Positions 18,028 to 27,000 of a DNA stretch of 64,000 nucleotides are shown piece by piece. This stretch comes from Cellulomonas telluris (GTDB lineage Bacteria; Actinomycetota; Actinomycetes; Actinomycetales; Cellulomonadaceae). Where the stretch lies: positions 1 through 64,000 of the forward strand of contig NZ_QXFN01000003.1 of NCBI RefSeq assembly GCF_004886325.1, read 5' to 3'. Every line of letters starts with the position of its first letter. Position 1 is the first letter of the stretch. Both the position numbers and the translations under genes were made by a program. The notes under the pieces were generated by a model. The model was not told the DNA's origin. It made no database searches and saw only the letters and a program-made list of their open reading frames with translations.

Positions 18028-18870
18028 TCAGCCGCCGTACGGGAGCACCGGCCTGCCCGGCACGTCGACGCGCACGTGGAACAGGGCGCCCGCACCCGGC
18101 TCGGGGTCGTCGAGGTTCTCCCGCGAGGTGCTGATGTACAGGTCCTGCAGCGTCGGCCCGCCCAGGGCGCACGCCGTCACCTGGGCCGCCGCCACCTCGA
18201 CCTCGGTCAGCACGTCCCCGGACGGCGACACGCAGCGCACCCGCCCGGCGCCGTGCAGCGCCACCCACACGTTGCCCGCCGAGTCGACGGTCAGCCCGTC
18301 CGGGTGGTCGTCCTCGCCGGCGAAGAACGGCCGGCGGCCGGTCAGGCGGCCGTCCACGACGTCGAACACGTCCGTCCGGCCGGTCGGGGTGTCGTTGTAG
18401 TACGCCCGCGTCCCGTCGGGGGAGAAGTCGATGCCGTTGGAGATCGTCACGTCGTCCAGCACGACCTCCACGTCCCCGTCGGGCGCGATCCGGTACAGGC
18501 GCGCGCCGCCGGGCGTGGCGTCGTAGGGCATCGACCCCGCGTACAGGACGCCGGACGGGTCGCAGCCGCCCTCGTTCATCCGCACGCCGGTGTCCGACCA
18601 CAGCTCGGGCAGCGGGGTCGGCACGGCGTCGGGCCCGTCCGCCAGCGCGATCCCGCGCTCGAGGCCCACGACGTACCCGCCGCGCGTGCGCGGCCGGACG
18701 AACGCGGCGACGTCGCCGACGTGCAGACGGTCGACCGAGCCGTCGTCCCGCAGGGTCAGCAGGTCGCCGGCCAGCATGTCGACCCAGCGCAGCCCGCCCC
18801 ACGTGGGCGACCAGCACGGGCCCTCGCCGTGGTAGGCGACTGCCTCGGTGACCTGCTCTGCTCGGCGCAC
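18028..18870 (-). CDS. SMP-30/gluconolactonase-type six-bladed beta-propeller hydrolase
   Basis: A 280-residue beta-propeller. The metal ligands expected in this family are present: Glu in AYHGEGPCW near the start, Asn in MNEGG and SNGIDFSPDG, and Asp in HPDGLTVD. Enzymes of this group hydrolyse sugar lactones with a divalent metal. GTG 18870 is directly preceded by AGGAGGAG. It may act on an aldonolactone, and an FGGY kinase lies nearby, though in a separate transcript. Confidence 0.88.
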   Translation of the reverse strand: MRRAEQVTEAVAYHGEGPCWSPTWGGLRWVDMLAGDLLTLRDDGSVDRLHVGDVAAFVRPRTRGGYVVGLERGIALADGPDAVPTPLPELWSDTGVRMNEGGCDPSGVLYAGSMPYDATPGGARLYRIAPDGDVEVVLDDVTISNGIDFSPDGTRAYYNDTPTGRTDVFDVVDGRLTGRRPFFAGEDDHPDGLTVDSAGNVWVALHGAGRVRCVSPSGDVLTEVEVAAAQVTACALGGPTLQDLYISTSRENLDDPEPGAGALFHVRVDVPGRPVLPYGG

Positions 18871-19087
18871 GGTGCTCCTCCTCTGACGGGTCGACCCGGC
18901 CAGCCTCGCGCGTGCCGCGGGCCCTCCGCACGCCGACGCGCGCAGGCCGTGCCGACGCGGCGGTCCCGGGACGTGCCGGACGCGCGCCCCGCACGACCGA
19001 CGCGGCGGCCTGCCTCGTCGGTCGTGGGACACCGGTCCCTGTGCTAGAAGAGGTACCCGCACCCACCCCTCGCTCGGGAGGTCGGTC

Positions 19088-21184
19088 ATGACCGCAAGCC
19101 CTCCGGCGCCGCGCGCACGGCTCGACCCGGTCCACCGGACGGTGCACGGGCGCGAGCTGGTCGACGAGTACGCGTGGATGCTCGACACGGGCTCCGCCGC
19201 GGTGCGCGAGCACCTCGAGGCCGAGCGCCGGTACGCGGCGGCGCAGCTGGCGCAGGTCGAGGCCCTGCGGCAGGTGGTCCGGGCAGAGCTCGACGCCCGC
19301 CACGTCGACGCGCCGGTGTCGCCGACGGCCCACGGCGGCTGGTGGTACTTCACCAGGCGGCCCCGCGGCGCCGACCACCGCCAGTACCTGCGGCGCCGGA
19401 TCGTCGGCGACGGCACCGTGCCGACGGGGGCGGAGCTCGAGCGCGGCGCGGAGGTGATCCTCGACGGCGACGACATCCACCGCCGGCTCGGCGGCTTCGC
19501 CCTCGGCGCGTTCCGCCCCAGCCCCGACCACCGCCGGCTGGCCTTCGGGGTCGACGTGTCGGGTGACGAGCGCTTCACGCTCCTCGTCCGGGACCTCGAG
19601 AGCGGCGAGCTGCTCGCCGACCGCCTCACCGGGTGCCACTACACGTGCGCGTGGTCCGCGGACGGGACGCGCCTGCTGTACACGACGGGCGACGCGGTGA
19701 ACCGCCCGCACCGCGTCTGGCTCCACGTCCTCGGCACGGACCAGGAGCAGGACCTGCTGCTGCACGAGGACCCGGACCCGGCGTCCTGGCTCACGCTGAG
19801 CAGCACGCGCAGCGGGGCGCTCGTGGACGTGCGGGCGGCGGTCGGCTCGGTCACCGAGCACCGGCTGCTCCGCGCGGACGACCCGACCCTGCCGGCGGTC
19901 CTCGTCCTGCCGCGCGAGCGCGGGGTCTACTACGAGGTCGACCACCGGCGGACGCCCGACGGTCGGGACCTGCTCTACCTGCTGAACAACCGCAACGGGC
20001 CCGAGTTCGAGATCGCGCGGGCGTCGCTGTCCACACCCGGTGAGTGGGAGACCGTGGTGCCGCACGACCCGGACCGCCGGCTGCACTGGGTGCTGGCCTT
20101 CCGGGACCACGTCGTGGTGCACGCGCGCGCGGGGAACGCGACGGGCTTCCTCGTGATCGGGCCGGACGGGACGCAGCGGTCCGTGGGCTTCGACCCCGGC
20201 GTCCTGGTGTCCCCGGCCTCCAACCCCGACTTCGCGAGCGGTGCGCTCCGGGTATCGCACACCTCGCCGGTCCTGCCGCCGAGCGTGCGGTCGGTGGACC
20301 TGGCGACGGGCCGCACCACCGTGGTCGAGCAGATGCCGGTCGGGCCGGCGCCGGACGGTCGGCCGTACCGCCCCGAGGACTACGTGGCGCACACCCTGGG
20401 CGCACCGGCGCCGGACGGCACCACCGTCCCCGTGACCCTCGTGGAGCCCGCCGCGACGGTCGGGGCAGGACCGCGCCCGTGCGTGCTGTACGCATACGGC
20501 GCCTACGAGCGCATCGCCGACATGACCTTCTCGGTCAACCGGCTCGCGCTGCTCGACCGCGGGCTCCGGTACGCCGTCGCGCACGTGCGGGGCGGCGGCG
20601 AGCTGGGCAAGCGGTGGCACGAGGGCGGTCGCCGACAGCACAAGCCCGTCTCGGTGTCGGACTACCTCGCGGTCGTGCGGTTCCTGACCGAGGAGGGCTG
20701 GGTCGCGCCGGGCCAGGTGGTCGGGCGGTCGTCGTCCGCCGGCGGGCTGGTGGTGGGCGGCGCGCTCAACGCGGACCCGGGGGCCTTCGGCGCCGTGGTG
20801 CTGACCGCGCCGTTCGTCGACCCGCTGACCTCGCTCCTCGACCCGTCGCGGCCGCTGACCGTGCCCGAGTGGGACGAGCTCGGCAACCCGCTGGAGGACC
20901 CCGCGGCGTTCGACACGATCCGCGGCTACTCGCCGTACGAGAACGTGCGCGGCGTCCGGTACCCGCCGGTCCTCGTCGTGTCGGGGACGCAGGACGCCCG
21001 CGTGTCGATCGCGGAGCCCGCGCGGTGGGTCGCCCGGCTGCGGGCACGGGCGACGGGCGGGCCGTTCGTGCTGCTGCCCGAGGAGCGCACCGGGCACAGC
21101 GGCGCCCGTGGCCGGCGCCAGGTGCTCGACCGGGACGCGCTCGTCACCGCGTGGGTCCTGCATGCGGTCGGGGCGCCGGCGTGA
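19088..21184 (+). CDS. Prolyl oligopeptidase family (S9A) serine peptidase, oligopeptidase B-like
   Basis: A 698-residue protein with an N-terminal beta-propeller (about 70-400) and a C-terminal alpha/beta-hydrolase. The catalytic Ser lies in GRSSSAGG (near 551; the usual form is GGSAGG), Asp in TQDARVS (near 637) and His in TGHSG (near 669). The VRGGGELGKRWHEGG block is typical of the S9A branch. It has no signal peptide. Such enzymes cut short peptides after Pro or basic residues. ATG follows GGGAGG. It overlaps the amidohydrolase gene (GTGA), so they are co-translated. In this neighbourhood a role in RiPP peptide processing is possible but unproven. Confidence 0.9.
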   Translation: MTASPPAPRARLDPVHRTVHGRELVDEYAWMLDTGSAAVREHLEAERRYAAAQLAQVEALRQVVRAELDARHVDAPVSPTAHGGWWYFTRRPRGADHRQYLRRRIVGDGTVPTGAELERGAEVILDGDDIHRRLGGFALGAFRPSPDHRRLAFGVDVSGDERFTLLVRDLESGELLADRLTGCHYTCAWSADGTRLLYTTGDAVNRPHRVWLHVLGTDQEQDLLLHEDPDPASWLTLSSTRSGALVDVRAAVGSVTEHRLLRADDPTLPAVLVLPRERGVYYEVDHRRTPDGRDLLYLLNNRNGPEFEIARASLSTPGEWETVVPHDPDRRLHWVLAFRDHVVVHARAGNATGFLVIGPDGTQRSVGFDPGVLVSPASNPDFASGALRVSHTSPVLPPSVRSVDLATGRTTVVEQMPVGPAPDGRPYRPEDYVAHTLGAPAPDGTTVPVTLVEPAATVGAGPRPCVLYAYGAYERIADMTFSVNRLALLDRGLRYAVAHVRGGGELGKRWHEGGRRQHKPVSVSDYLAVVRFLTEEGWVAPGQVVGRSSSAGGLVVGGALNADPGAFGAVVLTAPFVDPLTSLLDPSRPLTVPEWDELGNPLEDPAAFDTIRGYSPYENVRGVRYPPVLVVSGTQDARVSIAEPARWVARLRARATGGPFVLLPEERTGHSGARGRRQVLDRDALVTAWVLHAVGAPA

Positions 21185-22365
21185 CGACCTGCGTCGTCCG
21201 GGCCGCACGCGTCCGCGACGCCGGGGGCTGGGCGACGCGCGACCTGGTCGTGCGGGACGGCGTGCTCGCGGACGTCACGCCCGCCGGGCAGGCCGCCGAC
21301 GCCGATGACGGCCACGAGGTCGACGCCGCGGGGTGGTGGGCCGCACCCGTCCTGACGGACGCGCACTGCCACCTCCTGCCGGGGCACCTGCTGCGCCTGC
21401 CGCTGTACGGGGTGGGGTTCGCGATGGACCTGTTCTCCGCCCCGGGCGCCCGCGCCGGCCTGGACCGGGAGGCGGCCTCCGGTGGCGCGCGGTACGCGAC
21501 GGCGGGCGTGGGGGCCGCGGTCCGCGGCGGGCACCCGTACCAGCTGGTCGCGGCGGGGCTGTACCCGGACTTCCCCTCGGTGGCCGAGTCCGGCGGCCCC
21601 GAGGCGTTCGTCCGCGCGCTCGTCGCGAGCGGCGGGACGGTGCTCAAGGTGTTCCTGGACGACGGGCGCCTCGCCGGGACGAGCCTGCCGACCTTCACGC
21701 CGCGGGAGGTGGCCGAGCTCGTCGCGGCGGCGCACGCGCACGACTGCCGGGTCGTCGTGCACGCGCCGTCGGCCGACCTCGCCTGTGTGGCCCTCGGCGC
21801 CGGTGCGGACGGGCTCGCGCACGCGCCGGTGCCCGAGAGCGACGACCAGGCGGAGGAGCTCGTGGAGGTCGCGCTGCGCCACGGGGCGTTCCTCGTCTCC
21901 ACCCTCGTGGCGACGGCCTCCGCGCTGGGGCTGCCGCAGTCCGGCTCGCTGGCGGGCTCGCCGGTGTGGGAGCGGGTGCCCGCGGGGTGGCGCGCGCACC
22001 TGCGCCGGTCCGGGCGCGCGGCCCCCGACCGGGCCGCGTTCGACCGCCTGTTGGGGCTCGTCGCCCGGGCCCACGAGCGGGGCGTGCCGGTGCTCCCGGG
22101 CACCGACGCGGCGTTCCCCGGGGTGGTGCCGGGAGCGAGCCTGCACGTCGAGCTCGAGCTGCTGCACCGGTGCGGCGTCGAGGCGCACGCGCTGCTCGAC
22201 CTGGCGACCGCCGGCCTGCGGGAGCGGCTCGGGCTCGGGGGCGGGCGGCTGGTCCGCGGTGCGCGGGCCGAGGTCGCGCTGCTGGACGAGGACCCGGCGG
22301 AGACCGTCCACGCGTGGGGCCGCCTGCGCGCGCTGGTGCTCGGCACGGCCACCCTGCGGTTCTGA
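21181..22365 (+). CDS. Amidohydrolase family protein
   Basis: A 394-residue metal-dependent hydrolase of the amidohydrolase superfamily. The metal motif is TDAHCHLLPGH (HxH, near residue 62), Lys appears in VLKVFLDD (carbamylation-type position), later His ligands in CRVVVHAPSAD and GLAHAPVPE, and the final Asp in LPGTDAAFPG. It resembles imidazolonepropionase/prolidase-like members acting on cyclic or peptide C-N bonds. GTG 21181 overlaps the upstream peptidase stop. Bottromycin RiPP pathways pair YcaO enzymes with an amidohydrolase, so its linkage here is suggestive. Confidence 0.85.
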   Translation: MTTCVVRAARVRDAGGWATRDLVVRDGVLADVTPAGQAADADDGHEVDAAGWWAAPVLTDAHCHLLPGHLLRLPLYGVGFAMDLFSAPGARAGLDREAASGGARYATAGVGAAVRGGHPYQLVAAGLYPDFPSVAESGGPEAFVRALVASGGTVLKVFLDDGRLAGTSLPTFTPREVAELVAAAHAHDCRVVVHAPSADLACVALGAGADGLAHAPVPESDDQAEELVEVALRHGAFLVSTLVATASALGLPQSGSLAGSPVWERVPAGWRAHLRRSGRAAPDRAAFDRLLGLVARAHERGVPVLPGTDAAFPGVVPGASLHVELELLHRCGVEAHALLDLATAGLRERLGLGGGRLVRGARAEVALLDEDPAETVHAWGRLRALVLGTATLRF

Positions 22366-22387
22366 CCGGCGCTGCGCCCCCGTGTGG

Positions 22388-22416
22388 TTGCGGTCACATC
22401 GGGGCTTCCCTAGGTT
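22388..22416 (+). promoter_or_regulatory. Candidate sigma-70-type promoter for the oxidoreductase/MFS pair
   Basis: TTGCGG (22388-22393) and TAGGTT (22411-22416) are separated by 17 bases, about 80 bases before the luciferase-like gene. This suggests that the oxidoreductase and transporter can be transcribed apart from the two upstream genes. Confidence 0.5.
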
Positions 22417-22494
22417 GCCAGACGGCGCCGCTCGCGACCACGGTCCGGCGGCGCGGGACGTCCCGCACCGCAGGAGCGACGCGCGGAGGAGTGC

Positions 22495-23364
22495 ATGAAG
22501 TTCGGTATCGGCCTGCCGCCCCACGACCCCGCCGCCCACGTCGGCTGGGCGCGCCGCGCCGAGCAGGGTCCGTTCAGCACGGTCGGCGTCCTCGACCGGA
22601 TTGTGTACCACAACCCCAGCCCGCTCATCTCGCTCGCCGCGATCGCCGGTGCCACCGAGCGCATCCGGCTGCAAACCGAGGTGCTGCTCGCCCCGCTGCG
22701 GCAGACCGCGCTCATGGCGAAGGACATCGCCACCCTCGACCGCGTCTCCGGCGGCCGGTTCACGCTCGGGCTCGGCGTCGGGAACTGGCGGGGCCCCCGG
22801 TTCGACGACTACCGGGTCGCGGGCACGGACGTGCGGACGCGCGGTGCGCGGCTCGACGAGCAGGTGGCGCAGATGCGCCGCATCTGGGCCGGGGAGCCGC
22901 CGCTGGACGGCATGGACCCGGTCGGGCCCGCGCCCACGCGCCCGGAGGGGCCGGAGATCCTGTTCGGCGGGTTCCACCCCAGGGCCCTGCGCCGGGTCGT
23001 GCGGTGGCAGGCGGGCTTCATCGCGGCGGGCCCGCCCAAGTACGTGCGCCACCTGATCGCCGAGCTGCGCGGGTACTGGCGGGAGGCGGGGCACCCCGGC
23101 GAGCCGCGGATCGTCGCGCACTGCTACGTGGCCCTCGGCCCCGAGGACGTCGTCCAGGAGGGCCTGCGCACGGTCGTCGACTACTACCAGTACACCGACG
23201 ACGCCGTCCGGGTGCCGGAGTACGTCGCGCAGACGCCCGAGGTCGTGCGCATGCTCGTGAAGGCCTACGAGGACCTCGGTGCTGACGAGGTGATCTTCTA
23301 CTTCTGGGCGCAGGACGAGCGGCAGATCGACCGGCTCGAGGACGCGCTCGGGGCACTGCCGTGA
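22495..23364 (+). CDS. LLM-class flavin/F420-dependent oxidoreductase
   Basis: A 289-residue TIM-barrel protein of the luciferase-like group. It opens MKFGIGLPPHDPAAHVGWAR, with typical later blocks ERIRLQTEVLLAPLR, ATLDRVSGGRFTLGLGVGN and EILFGGFHPRALR. Actinobacterial members use F420 or FMN for reductions or oxygenations. The gene overlaps the MFS gene by GTGA. Next to a RiPP locus that also encodes a small FMN reductase, it could be a tailoring enzyme working with a reduced flavin supplier. That link is inferred. Confidence 0.88.
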   Translation: MKFGIGLPPHDPAAHVGWARRAEQGPFSTVGVLDRIVYHNPSPLISLAAIAGATERIRLQTEVLLAPLRQTALMAKDIATLDRVSGGRFTLGLGVGNWRGPRFDDYRVAGTDVRTRGARLDEQVAQMRRIWAGEPPLDGMDPVGPAPTRPEGPEILFGGFHPRALRRVVRWQAGFIAAGPPKYVRHLIAELRGYWREAGHPGEPRIVAHCYVALGPEDVVQEGLRTVVDYYQYTDDAVRVPEYVAQTPEVVRMLVKAYEDLGADEVIFYFWAQDERQIDRLEDALGALP

Positions 23365-24764
23365 CGGAGGCGGGCGGCACGGCAGGCCCCGCGCCCGCTC
23401 GTCGGCAGGGGCGGCTCGCCGTCCTGATGCTGGCGAGCTCGCTGATCTTCATCGAGTTCCTCGGCGGCATGCAGCGGTACCTCTCGCAGACGGTCCTGCC
23501 CCTCGTGGCGGCGGACCTCGACGGGGCGCACCTGTACGGGCCCCTGGACGCGGCGGCGCAGGCGCCCACGTTCCTCATGATGCCCGTGGGTGCGTGGCTG
23601 CTGTCGCGCTACCGCGTGGGCCGTCTCATGGTCGTGTTCACGGTCGTCACCGTGGTGGGTGCGGTCATGTGCGCCGCCGCCCTGAGCATGGAGGTGTTCA
23701 TCGCGGGGACGGCCGTCCGCGCCGTCGCGGGCGGCGCGCTGGCGACGATCGGCATGGGCGCCATCAGCCGCGGGCTGCCGCCCCGGTACCGGCAGCTCGT
23801 CCTGGCCGGCATGTCGGGGATCTGGGTCTTCTCGTCGGTGCTCGGTCCCGTCTACGCCGTGTCGGCGTCGCAGGCCTTCGGGTGGCGGTGGGCGATGCTG
23901 CTCTACCTGCCGCTGCTCCTCGTGGCGCGGGTGCTCGTCGCCCGGTACATGCCGGAGCGCACGGAGGAGGTCCCCGAGGAGAAGGCGCCGTGGGCGTGGG
24001 CGGTCGTGCTCGCGACGGGCTCGGCGGTCATCGCGCTGCCGCTCGGCGCGTGGTCGGCGGCCGCGGTCGCCGCCGGTGCGCTGCTCATGCTGCGCGCGAC
24101 GGCCGCGGTGCTGCCCGGCGGCACCTTCCGGGCGTCGTCCGGCCGGCGCGCCGCGCTGACGGCGCTCATGGTCACGGCGGCGGTCTACTTCGGCGCGACG
24201 ATGGTCCTCTCGGTGGTCGCGCACGACGTGTTCGGCCTGCCCGCGGGCAGGTTCGGGTACATCATCGCGGCGCCGGGGTTCACCTGGGCCGTGGCCGCGC
24301 TGTGGACCGGCTCGCACCCCGCGTCGCAGGACGGCGCCTTCCGGCGCCGGGCGCTGCTGGCGGGCACGGTGATCACGACCGGGGTCGGGGTGCTGCTCCT
24401 GACGACGTCGCTTGAGCCGGCGGCCTCCTCGGCGTTCGTCGGCCTGCTCGTGGGCGCGGCGCTCATGGGCACCGGCATGGGGATGCTGTACCCGGACCTG
24501 CTCGGGCGGTGCCTCGCCCGGCCCGAGACCGACGACGGGATCTCCGACGACCGCATGGCCGCCGCCGTCGTCATCGCCGAGTCGGTGGGGCTCGCCATCG
24601 CCACGACCGCCGCGTTCTCGTGGCTGGGCACCGGGCTGGGCGTCGTCGAGGACCCCGGCAGGCGGGCGCAGGTGCTGTACCTCGCGCTGCTGCCCCTGGC
24701 GGTGGTGATGCTCGGCCGGCTCGCCGCCGCCGCACGCGGGGAGCGCGCGCGCGTCCGTCAGTGA
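23361..24764 (+). CDS. MFS efflux transporter
   Basis: A 467-residue protein with about 12-14 membrane helices. The GTG start overlaps the oxidoreductase stop. It belongs to the drug-efflux type of the major facilitator superfamily: the first helix carries FIEFLGGMQRYLSQTVLP, and an Arg-rich loop (LLSRYRVGRLMV) follows the second helix in the position of motif A. It likely exports a small molecule or peptide, plausibly the product of the RiPP locus. The last seven bases overlap the convergent peptidase gene. Confidence 0.85.
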   Translation: MTEAGGTAGPAPARRQGRLAVLMLASSLIFIEFLGGMQRYLSQTVLPLVAADLDGAHLYGPLDAAAQAPTFLMMPVGAWLLSRYRVGRLMVVFTVVTVVGAVMCAAALSMEVFIAGTAVRAVAGGALATIGMGAISRGLPPRYRQLVLAGMSGIWVFSSVLGPVYAVSASQAFGWRWAMLLYLPLLLVARVLVARYMPERTEEVPEEKAPWAWAVVLATGSAVIALPLGAWSAAAVAAGALLMLRATAAVLPGGTFRASSGRRAALTALMVTAAVYFGATMVLSVVAHDVFGLPAGRFGYIIAAPGFTWAVAALWTGSHPASQDGAFRRRALLAGTVITTGVGVLLLTTSLEPAASSAFVGLLVGAALMGTGMGMLYPDLLGRCLARPETDDGISDDRMAAAVVIAESVGLAIATTAAFSWLGTGLGVVEDPGRRAQVLYLALLPLAVVMLGRLAAAARGERARVRQ

Positions 24765-26800
24765 CGCGCCGGCACGAGGTGCCGGTCGAGGAAGGCGGCG
24801 GTCACCGCGTGCCCGCGCGCCCCCGCCGCGGTGGTCCCGAGCGCGTCGTGCCCCGCCCCGGGGGTCTCCAGGTAGAGCACGTCGGCGCCGGCCGCCGCGA
24901 GCCGGCGCGCGGCGCGGCGCGAGTGCTCCGGTGAGACCCGGTCGTCCGCGTCGGACGTCCACAGCAGGACGGGCGGGTACGCGACGCCGGGGACGACGCG
25001 GTGCACGGGGGAAAGCGCGGCCATCGCGCCCGCGCTGGCCGGGTCGCGCGGGTCGCCGTACTCGTGCGACCACGCCGTCCCGTCCAGCGCCGGGTAGTCC
25101 AGGAGGTCGAGCACGGCGGAGCGGCAGGCGACCGCCCCGAAGGCCGCGGGCTCGCCCAGCACGGCGTTCATGGCGACGAGCCCGCCGTGGCTCGCCCCCG
25201 TCGCCCCCAGGTGGGCGGCGTCGGCGACGCCGTCGGCGCGCAGGGCGGCCGCGACGGCCAGCATCTCCTCGACGCTCGTGCGCAGCCGGTCCCAGGGCGC
25301 CGCGTCCCGCGGGGCACCGCGCCCGACGAACGCGTGCACGAGCACGCGCCGCCGGCCGTCCGGCGTGCGGCGGTCGAGCCAGGTCGGTCCCGTGAGGTCC
25401 AGGTAGTCGAGGCGCTCGTGCGCGTCGAAGCCCCCGTACACGGACAGCACCGTCGGGTTGCGGCCGTCCGGCACCATGCCGGCCGGCGCGACGACCACGT
25501 ACGGCACGGGGGCGCCCGTGGGGCCGGCCACCGCACGGCGGGTCACCCGGAAGGCGTCATGGTCGAAGGTCGGCGCGGTCGCGGCGACGACCTCGCGGCG
25601 TCCGTGCGCGCGCGCGTCCAGCAGCGACAGCGTCGGCGGGGACAGCGGGCCGGAGGTCTCGACCCAGCACCGGTCACCGCCGGGTGCGTCGGTCACGTCG
25701 ACCGGGGACGCCCGGAGGGTCGTGGCCGGTCCGGTGCGGACGAGCTCCTCGGCGCTGCCCGTCCGCGGGTCGAGCGCGAGGAGCCGCGCACCGTCGTCGT
25801 CGCCCTCGACGACGAGCACGCGCTCGCGGACGGGCACCAGCTGCTGCATCCGCGCCGGACGCGGGGTCCGGTGCAGGAGCCGCGGTCGGACGCGCCCCCG
25901 GACCACGTCGTCCGCGGGCGCGACGAGGGCGTCCCCGGGACCGTGGACGACCCCGTCGTGGGTCCAGGGACGGCGCGGCACGAGCAGCAGGACGTCGCCG
26001 TGCAGCTGGACCCGCACGTCCTGCGGGACGGGGACCGGGCACCAGGGCCCGGCGGCCTCGCGCGCGAGGTGGTACGCGCGGCGGCGGTGGTCGAGCCACT
26101 CGGTCATGAGGTACCACGGGCGCGCCGCGGTGGTGCTGCGGGTGATCGCCGCCGCGACCCGGTCGGGCGGGAACGCGTGGACCGCGTGGGGCGCGGCGGC
26201 CCCCCGCTCCACCCGCTCGACCACCCAGCGCGCGTCCCCGGCGCCGTCCGTCTCCTGACGCGAGACCAGCAGCGCGTCCGGCCCGTCCCAGCAGAGCTGG
26301 TGGACGCTCGGGCCGACGTGCAGCCCGCCCGGGACGGGTGCCCGGCGGGCGAGGTCGACCTCGACGCTCTCGGCGACGTCCGTGCCGCCCGGGGCCAGGC
26401 GGACGATCACGCGTTCCCGGAGCGGCGCGTCCACCGGGAACGGGCACGGCAGGAAGTTGCCCGAGCGGACCGGGTCGACGAGCCGCGGGTCGAGGCCGAC
26501 GTCGACCGGTTCCCACGACCGGCGACCGCCCGCGTCGGCCGGCGACCACCGCCAGCCCCCGGCGCCCGGCTCGTACCGGACGTCCCAGCCCGCGCGGCGC
26601 AGCGGCGGCGCCGTGGCGGAGCGTCCCGACATCGCGTCGCGGACCACGGCCTCGCACGGCGCGGTCGCCTCCGGCGGGAACCGAGCCGTCACACGCTCGT
26701 GCTGCAGCCGCAGCCAGTCCGCCACCCCCAGCCGGTCCGGCGGGGCGGCGGCGCCCGTGTCCCGGGTGTCGCGGCCGGGGCGGGACGGGTCCGGGGTCAC
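24758..26800 (-). CDS. Prolyl oligopeptidase family (S9) serine peptidase, divergent from the RiPP precursor
   Basis: A 680-residue cytoplasmic S9 peptidase: N-terminal propeller (about 60-390) and C-terminal hydrolase domain with Ser in GASHGG (near 540), Asp in SDADDRV (near 618) and His in GAGHDA (near 648). VLSVYGGFDAHERLDY precedes the catalytic part. GTG 26800 has GAGGAG just upstream. It is transcribed away from the precursor peptide gene 200 bases off. S9 peptidases remove leaders in class III lanthipeptide pathways and act as macrocyclases in amatoxin and orbitide pathways, so this is the best candidate for processing the precursor. Activity is inferred from family and position. Confidence 0.9.
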   Translation of the reverse strand: MTPDPSRPGRDTRDTGAAAPPDRLGVADWLRLQHERVTARFPPEATAPCEAVVRDAMSGRSATAPPLRRAGWDVRYEPGAGGWRWSPADAGGRRSWEPVDVGLDPRLVDPVRSGNFLPCPFPVDAPLRERVIVRLAPGGTDVAESVEVDLARRAPVPGGLHVGPSVHQLCWDGPDALLVSRQETDGAGDARWVVERVERGAAAPHAVHAFPPDRVAAAITRSTTAARPWYLMTEWLDHRRRAYHLAREAAGPWCPVPVPQDVRVQLHGDVLLLVPRRPWTHDGVVHGPGDALVAPADDVVRGRVRPRLLHRTPRPARMQQLVPVRERVLVVEGDDDGARLLALDPRTGSAEELVRTGPATTLRASPVDVTDAPGGDRCWVETSGPLSPPTLSLLDARAHGRREVVAATAPTFDHDAFRVTRRAVAGPTGAPVPYVVVAPAGMVPDGRNPTVLSVYGGFDAHERLDYLDLTGPTWLDRRTPDGRRRVLVHAFVGRGAPRDAAPWDRLRTSVEEMLAVAAALRADGVADAAHLGATGASHGGLVAMNAVLGEPAAFGAVACRSAVLDLLDYPALDGTAWSHEYGDPRDPASAGAMAALSPVHRVVPGVAYPPVLLWTSDADDRVSPEHSRRAARRLAAAGADVLYLETPGAGHDALGTTAAGARGHAVTAAFLDRHLVPARH

Positions 26801-26810
26801 GCTGCTCCTC

Positions 26811-26866
26811 GGGACGGGGGGACGGGGGGACGGGGGGACGGGGGGACGGGGGGACGGGGGGACGGG
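26811..26866. repeat. Seven exact tandem copies of an 8-bp unit, GGGACGGG
   Basis: The plus strand reads GGGACGGG seven times without a mismatch (56 bases), giving successive six-G runs separated by AC. It begins right beside the ribosome site of the minus-strand peptidase gene, inside its leader, in the divergent control region. Such arrays gain and lose units by slippage, and the G-rich strand can form quadruplexes. Copy changes would move the peptidase promoter relative to its gene. Confidence 0.95.
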
Positions 26867-26907
26867 CGGTCGTTCCGCCGTCCTCGCGGTTGCGCGATTC
26901 GGGGGGT

Positions 26908-26937
26908 TTGGTCACACTCGTAAGTGACCGGTATCAC
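26908..26937 (+). promoter_or_regulatory. Candidate promoter and operator of the RiPP precursor gene
   Basis: TTGGTC (26908-26913) and TATCAC (26932-26937) are 18 bases apart, about 65 bases before the precursor ATG. Between them lies the inverted repeat GGTCAC-N8-GTGACC (26910-26929), which would place a bound regulator over the -35 to -10 region. No regulator gene is adjacent. Confidence 0.45.
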
Positions 26938-27000
26938 AGCACGGCGCCTTCGGGTCCGGCCAGCCGGGCCCGAGGACGCCCACTCGGAAAGGAGCGGCAC

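Noticed and set aside
15394-18870. A sugar catabolic operon from the kinase, epimerase and lactonase
   Set aside because: The kinase is on the opposite strand, gaps are large and there is no transporter. The three genes may just be neighbours.
17891-21208. A 1105-codon minus-strand frame
   Set aside because: It is the shadow of the plus-strand oligopeptidase B-like gene, whose catalytic motifs are clear. The SMP-30 gene uses another frame.
26811-26866. The G-rich array as part of a coding sequence
   Set aside because: It lies upstream of the GTG start and ribosome site of the peptidase gene. The frames crossing it have repetitive, unsupported translations.
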